Source: Lysobacterales bacterium
GTDB taxonomy: Bacteria; Pseudomonadota; Gammaproteobacteria; Xanthomonadales; Xanthomonadaceae
Assembly: GCA_020442545.1 (NCBI GenBank)
Contig: JAGRJX010000157.1
Span: 1 to 11,739, forward strand
Direction of reading: 5' to 3'
DNA: 11,739 bases
Shown here: piece after piece, positions 7,824 through 11,739 of the stretch
Position numbering within the stretch: position 1 is the stretch's first letter
Layout of the letters: every line of letters starts with the position of its first letter
The notes under the pieces: generated by a model
Database searches by the model: none
Told to the model about the DNA's origin: nothing
The model's input: the letters and a program-made list of their open reading frames with translations, nothing else
Program-made: the position numbers and the translations under genes

Positions 7824-9848
7824 ATGAGTGACGCCGGCGACCAGGCGACTCGCCCACTGTTCCAGGCCGCTCTCGATGCGTTCCGGCGCGGCGATGACGC
7901 CCGGGCCTTGCGACACTGCCAGGCATTGCTGGCGACCTCGCCTGCCGACCGTGACGCGCTGGCACTGCGCACCAACCTTGCCGTCCGCGCGGATGATCTC
8001 GACGCCGCCATCGCGGCACTGTCGACCCTGATGCAGGCGCATGGCGAACAGCCGGCGTGGCGGCGGCAACTGTCTCGACTGTTCAATCGTCGCGGCGCAC
8101 GCCGACGCAAGGCCGCCGCTGGTGACAACGCGCGTGCCGACCTCAGGCAGGCGCTGCAACTTGATCGCAACAACACGGACGCCTGGTTCAATCTCGCCCT
8201 GTGCGAACGTGATGCCGGCAACGACAAGGCGGCCGCCGAGGCGGTCACCGAGCTGTTGCGCCGCCAGCCCGCCGACGAGGACGGCCGAATCCTTGGTGCC
8301 CAGCTGCTTCAAACGCGAAGCCCGGCGGCCTGTCTGCAGCAGATCCGGCTGCTGCAACGCCCGGCACTGGCATCTGAGGTTCTGACCATCGCCGCGGCGC
8401 TCGATATTGCCGGTGACGAGAATGCGCGCGCCGCCTATGCCGAAGTGTTGCGGCTGGCGGAAGGAAAGCGCCCCGCTCCACTGCTGCGCGCGGAGCTTGG
8501 CCAGGCGCTGGCGCTGCCCGCGGTTGTCGAGGATGCGGAGCAGCTGAAGGCGGCGCGGCAGCGATTCCTCGAGGGTCTCGGCGAACTGGAGGAACGATGG
8601 GACCGCGACTACCTGTCGCGCTGTGAGCCGTCGCTGGAGCAGCTGGTCTGGTGCAATTTCAAGCTTGCCTACCAGGGCGAGAACGACAACGCCCTGCAAA
8701 GTCGCTACGGGGACCTGCTGCGACGCCCGCTGCTGCAGTGGTTCCCGCAATGGCGCGATGCACCGCGTCCGGCAGGCTCGGGCAGGCAGCGAGTCGGCCT
8801 GCTTTCCTCCTGCTGGCGCGACTGCACGGCCGGGCACTATTTTGGCGGCTGGGTCGAATGGCTTGCCAGCGCCGGTTACGACGTCTACCTGTACCAGCTC
8901 GGCCCGGTGCGGGACGGTCACACCGACGCCCTTGCCGCCATGGCCAGCCACTTCCGCTTTCATGATGGCGACCTCGCGTCGTTGGCCACGCGCATTCGCG
9001 AGGATCGACTGCATTTGCTGATCTACCCGGAAATCGGCATGGACGCCCGCCTGCTGCCGCTGGCGAATCTGCGCCTGGCGCATCGACAAGCCGCGGCCTG
9101 GGGCCATCCATCCACGACCGGTCTGCCGGAAATCGATGCCTTCGTCAGCTGCGCGGCGATGGAGCCGGCAGACGCGGCATCGCACTACCGCGAGCGGCTG
9201 CTTACGCTTCCCGGGATCGGAGTGAATTATGTCGCCGCAAGACCGCTGGCCGGGCATCCAGCGACGCTTCCGGACGAACCGCGCATCCTTTTGCCACATA
9301 GTCTGTTCAAGCTGCATCCCGACAACGATGCACTGATCGCCGACATTGCGGCACGGATTCCCGATGCGGCATTCCTGCTGTTCCGCGAGCGCTACCCGGC
9401 ATGGAATCAACGTCTCGCAGCACGTTTGCGCAAGGCGTTCAGCGAGGTCGGCATGAACGCCGACAAGCGGCTGCACTGGCTGTCGCCAATGTCCCGACCC
9501 GACTACCTGAGCGTCAACCGTGAAGCGGACCTGATGCTGGATGCGCTGCACTGGTCGGGCGGCAATACCAGCCTCGACGCGTTTGCGGCCGGACTGCCCG
9601 TGCTCACCGCGCGCGGCGCGCTGATGCGTGGTCGGCAGACCGCGGCCATGCTTGAGATGATGGACCTGGGCGAATGCGTTGCGCCCGCCGACAAGTTGGC
9701 GGAAGCCGCCGAGCGTCTGCTCAATGATCGCGAGCAGCTCTCCAGTATCCGGGAACGTGTTGCTCGAGGACGCCAGCGGCTGTTCGGAAGCAACCGGGCG
9801 CGCGACGCCTTGCTTGCCCACGTCGAGCGGCTGGTGGGCAACAATTAG
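7824..9848 (+). CDS. TPR-containing GT41 (OGT/SPINDLY-like) glycosyltransferase
   Basis: This 674-residue protein has about 250 N-terminal residues of helical TPR-like repeats (a clear TPR-type segment is ADLRQALQLDRNNTDAWFNL, 105-124). The C-terminal half matches bacterial O-GlcNAc transferase-like proteins (GT41). Landmarks are RVGLLSSC (323-330), LLIYPEIGMD (398-407), WGHPSTTGLPEIDAF (426-440), PHSLFKLHPD (491-500), and HWSGGNTSLDAFAAGLPV (576-593) followed by RGRQTAAML. K496 aligns with the UDP-binding K842 of human OGT, and D585 with its nucleotide-binding D925. At the catalytic histidine position (human H498 by my alignment) there is C334. The family transfers a sugar from a nucleotide sugar to Ser/Thr or other residues of target proteins; donor and target cannot be read here. 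The ATG at 7824 follows liuE by 12 nt, without a clear Shine-Dalgarno sequence. No signal peptide or membrane segment is seen. Confidence 0.85.
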   Translation: MSDAGDQATRPLFQAALDAFRRGDDARALRHCQALLATSPADRDALALRTNLAVRADDLDAAIAALSTLMQAHGEQPAWRRQLSRLFNRRGARRRKAAAGDNARADLRQALQLDRNNTDAWFNLALCERDAGNDKAAAEAVTELLRRQPADEDGRILGAQLLQTRSPAACLQQIRLLQRPALASEVLTIAAALDIAGDENARAAYAEVLRLAEGKRPAPLLRAELGQALALPAVVEDAEQLKAARQRFLEGLGELEERWDRDYLSRCEPSLEQLVWCNFKLAYQGENDNALQSRYGDLLRRPLLQWFPQWRDAPRPAGSGRQRVGLLSSCWRDCTAGHYFGGWVEWLASAGYDVYLYQLGPVRDGHTDALAAMASHFRFHDGDLASLATRIREDRLHLLIYPEIGMDARLLPLANLRLAHRQAAAWGHPSTTGLPEIDAFVSCAAMEPADAASHYRERLLTLPGIGVNYVAARPLAGHPATLPDEPRILLPHSLFKLHPDNDALIADIAARIPDAAFLLFRERYPAWNQRLAARLRKAFSEVGMNADKRLHWLSPMSRPDYLSVNREADLMLDALHWSGGNTSLDAFAAGLPVLTARGALMRGRQTAAMLEMMDLGECVAPADKLAEAAERLLNDREQLSSIRERVARGRQRLFGSNRARDALLAHVERLVGNN

Positions 9849-9867
9849 AGGGATTCAGCCACGACGA

Positions 9868-9876
9868 TGCTATTCT
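9868..9876 (+). promoter_or_regulatory. Possible extended -10 promoter for the GGDEF gene
   Basis: TGC-TATTCT at 9868-9876 is an extended -10 type sequence (TATTCT matches TATAAT at 4 of 6, with TGn upstream). A start about 7 nt downstream would give a leader of roughly 55 nt to the ATG at 9938. There is no convincing -35. The last base is shared with the CRP/Clp-like palindrome that follows. Confidence 0.35.
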
Positions 9877-9891
9877 GTGACTTCCATCACA
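9876..9891. promoter_or_regulatory. CRP/Clp-type operator upstream of the PAS-GGDEF gene
   Basis: TGTGA-CTTCCA-TCACA is a perfect match to the CRP-family core TGTGA-N6-TCACA. It is centred about 55 nt before the ATG at 9938, in the 89-nt spacer after the glycosyltransferase gene. In Xanthomonas the CRP homologue Clp recognises this core and loses DNA binding when it binds c-di-GMP. The site starts at the end of the candidate -10 box, so if that promoter is used, binding would block it. That such a regulator exists in this organism is inferred. Confidence 0.6.
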
Positions 9892-9937
9892 TCCGAGAAG
9901 CCGGACGGCGGCCCAGCTCGCGGGGGCGAGTGACTGA

Positions 9938-11739
9938 ATGAACGACAAACCCGGTGCCATCACCATCGGCGAACTCCCGGCGGGCCGTGCCGACAGCATG
10001 GCGTCCGCATCCAGCGAACAGTTGGTGGCCCGACTGGCCACCTTCCTGGCGTCCGGGAAGGAAAAGGTGGATGCCAGGAATCTGCTGCGGGAGGCGCTGG
10101 AGGGCATCCGCGCACTGCGCGAAGACGCCGATTCGGTGCGGCATCGCTACATTGGGCTGTTCAACGCGGTGCCGGATGCAGTCACCCTGCACGATCTGGA
10201 CGGTCGCATTCTGGACGTCAACAGCGCGGCATGCCGGACCTACGGCCTGAGCCGCGAGCAGTTGCAGACCATGACGCTGCACGATCTCAATCCGGAACTC
10301 CCGAGTGACCATCTGGCCCAGGTACTGCGCGAGCACCGGAGTGGCGAAGTGTTTTCCGTGGAATCCACCAACGTGCGTGGCGACGGCAGCCGCTTTCCGG
10401 TAGAAGTGCATTCCGCGCTGTTTGTTGACCGGGGTCAACGCCGCATTCTCGCGGTGGCGCGCGACATCAGCCGCCGACTGGCCACCGAAAACGAACTGCG
10501 CGCCTCGGAAGAACGCTATCGCGACCTGCTGCAAGTCATGGACAAGGGCGTCATGGTGCAGGACGCCGACGGTCGCGTGCTGTCGGTAAACACCGCCGCC
10601 TGCCGCATCCTCGGCATGTCCGAGCTTGAGCTGCTGGGTCCCGCCAACCACTTGCGCCACTGGCGCTTCATTCGCGAAGACGGGCGCGCACTGCCAAATG
10701 AAGCCCTGCCGGCCATGATTGCGCTGCGGGAAGGTCGCAGCGTCGACTCGACGCTGATCGGCGTCTTCCACAGGGATCATCGACGCTATGGCTGGCTGTC
10801 GGTCAGTTCGGTCCCGCAATTCATGGATGGGGCCAGCTCGCCATTTCAGGTGATCTCGCTGTTCAGCGAGGTCACCGAACTCAAGCGCGACTCTGAACTG
10901 TTCGGCCGCACACAGGCACTGGCGCGCATCGGAGGCTGGGATTGGGATCCGATGCAGCCGCGCATGTACTGGACCGGTGCCCTGTACGACATCCTTCAAC
11001 GTCGACGCGGCGAAAACGTGGACATCGACGACTTTCTCTCGCACATCGCCGCAACCGACCGGGCACGGGTCCGGACCGCCGTCACCCAGGCGCAGATCCG
11101 CGGCGACGCATTTGATCTGGAATGCCGGTTGGTGACCGAGGACGGAAGCCAGCGCTGGGCCCGCATCATCGGCGACGGCGAACCTCGCGAAGGCGAACGC
11201 TATCGCACCAGCGGGACCCTTCAGGACATCACGGTCAACAAACTGCATGAAGACGAGCTACGGCGTCAGGCACTCACCGATCCGCTGACACAGCTCGCCA
11301 ATCGCGATGCGATACTCGAACGCATTGGCGCCGTACTGGACGATGAGAGCCATCCGCAGCCGGCGCTGCTCCATGTGGACCTCGACCGGTTCAAGGTGCT
11401 CAATGATCTGCTTGGACATCTGGCAGCGGACGATCTCCTCAAATCGGCCGCCCGACGACTCAGGGAGTGCGTCGTCGGCGATGGCATCGCCGGCCGCTAC
11501 TCGGGTGACGAGTTTCTGGTGGTCATGCCGGACGGGAGCGGTCACCGCAGTGAAGCGGTCGCCGAACGGATCAACCGGGCGTTTTCCCGACCATTCCGTC
11601 ACGGCGGCGAGGAGTTTGCGCTGACCTGCTCGATCGGAATTGCCCGCGGCCCGGAGGATGGAACGACAGTGCAGCGACTGATCCAGAGTGCGGAATCCGC
11701 CATGGCCGACGCCAAGCGCCGCGGCCGCAACACCTGGCA
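9938..11739 (+). CDS. PAS-PAS-PAS-GGDEF sensor/diguanylate cyclase (3' end beyond the window)
   Basis: About 600 codons are visible and the frame is open at the window edge. The first 65 or so residues are mostly helical. Three PAS-type domains follow: about 68-180 (with LHDLDGRILDVNSAACRTYGLS), 190-318 (with VQDADGRVLSVNTAACRILG), and 322-437 (PAS_3-like, with GGWDWDP and the PAC end GTLQDIT). The GGDEF domain starts at LTDPLTQLANR (about 446), has the metal-binding VDLDRFKVLND, and the active loop reads S522-GDEF-526. The first Gly is Ser, a position that often varies in active cyclases. The RxxD product-inhibition site expected just upstream of the loop is absent (VVGD there). An EAL domain could follow off the window. 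No membrane segments are seen, so it is probably cytosolic and senses through PAS ligands or partners. The start ATG 9938 is fixed by an in-frame TGA immediately before it (9935-9937); GGGGGCGAG upstream is only a weak ribosome site. Confidence 0.92.
   Translation, partial: MNDKPGAITIGELPAGRADSMASASSEQLVARLATFLASGKEKVDARNLLREALEGIRALREDADSVRHRYIGLFNAVPDAVTLHDLDGRILDVNSAACRTYGLSREQLQTMTLHDLNPELPSDHLAQVLREHRSGEVFSVESTNVRGDGSRFPVEVHSALFVDRGQRRILAVARDISRRLATENELRASEERYRDLLQVMDKGVMVQDADGRVLSVNTAACRILGMSELELLGPANHLRHWRFIREDGRALPNEALPAMIALREGRSVDSTLIGVFHRDHRRYGWLSVSSVPQFMDGASSPFQVISLFSEVTELKRDSELFGRTQALARIGGWDWDPMQPRMYWTGALYDILQRRRGENVDIDDFLSHIAATDRARVRTAVTQAQIRGDAFDLECRLVTEDGSQRWARIIGDGEPREGERYRTSGTLQDITVNKLHEDELRRQALTDPLTQLANRDAILERIGAVLDDESHPQPALLHVDLDRFKVLNDLLGHLAADDLLKSAARRLRECVVGDGIAGRYSGDEFLVVMPDGSGHRSEAVAERINRAFSRPFRHGGEEFALTCSIGIARGPEDGTTVQRLIQSAESAMADAKRRGRNTW

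Noticed and set aside
7383..9821. 812-codon open frame on the minus strand
   Set aside because: It is antisense to liuE and the glycosyltransferase, both with clear motifs. Its translation shows no recognisable domain, as is common for stop-poor antisense frames in GC-rich genes.
9887..11248. 453-codon open frame on the minus strand
   Set aside because: It is antisense to the PAS-GGDEF gene, whose PAS and GGDEF motifs are unambiguous; the minus-strand translation resembles no family.

Overview
The window is GC-rich, densely coded DNA from a gammaproteobacterium, most likely Xanthomonadales (Xanthomonadaceae or Rhodanobacteraceae). Three things suggest this: the pmbA/darP/tldD neighbourhood, a leucine-degradation (liu) cluster, and intergenic repeats of a kind common in that order. 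The assignment is inferred from gene content and style, not from a marker gene.

Layout. (1) Positions 1-934 hold the 5' part of pmbA/tldE on the minus strand, diverging from darP (yjgA) on the plus strand. (2) Positions 935-1640 have no credible gene. They hold two inverted copies (A and B) of a roughly 245-nt structured repeat around a REPIN-like hairpin, then a small REP-like palindrome. (3) Positions 1641-3083 are tldD on the minus strand, the partner of pmbA. (4) A 102-bp divergent spacer carries a heptamer tandem repeat. (5) From 3186 to 9848 five plus-strand genes run close together: liuC, liuD, an uncharacterised lipoprotein, liuE, and a TPR/GT41 glycosyltransferase. A third copy (C) of the repeat lies between liuD and the lipoprotein gene. 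(6) From 9938 to the window edge runs a PAS-PAS-PAS-GGDEF signalling protein, preceded by a perfect CRP/Clp-type palindrome.

How the genes work together. PmbA and TldD would form the TldD/TldE heteromeric metalloprotease, while DarP works in 50S ribosome assembly. LiuD (biotinylated subunit of methylcrotonyl-CoA carboxylase), LiuC (methylglutaconyl-CoA hydratase) and LiuE (HMG-CoA lyase) cover the last steps of leucine/isovalerate catabolism, giving acetyl-CoA and acetoacetate. The carboxyltransferase subunit (liuB), isovaleryl-CoA dehydrogenase (liuA) and regulator (liuR) are not here. The lipoprotein and glycosyltransferase share the operon but have no obvious link to leucine. The GGDEF protein probably makes c-di-GMP. 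Its upstream palindrome fits Clp, a CRP-family regulator in Xanthomonas that responds to c-di-GMP, so feedback is possible.

The most unusual item is the repeat family. The three copies have similar ends (CAAGAGC-type) and length (240-249 nt). Several of their hairpins differ in sequence between copies but still pair, which indicates selection on structure.
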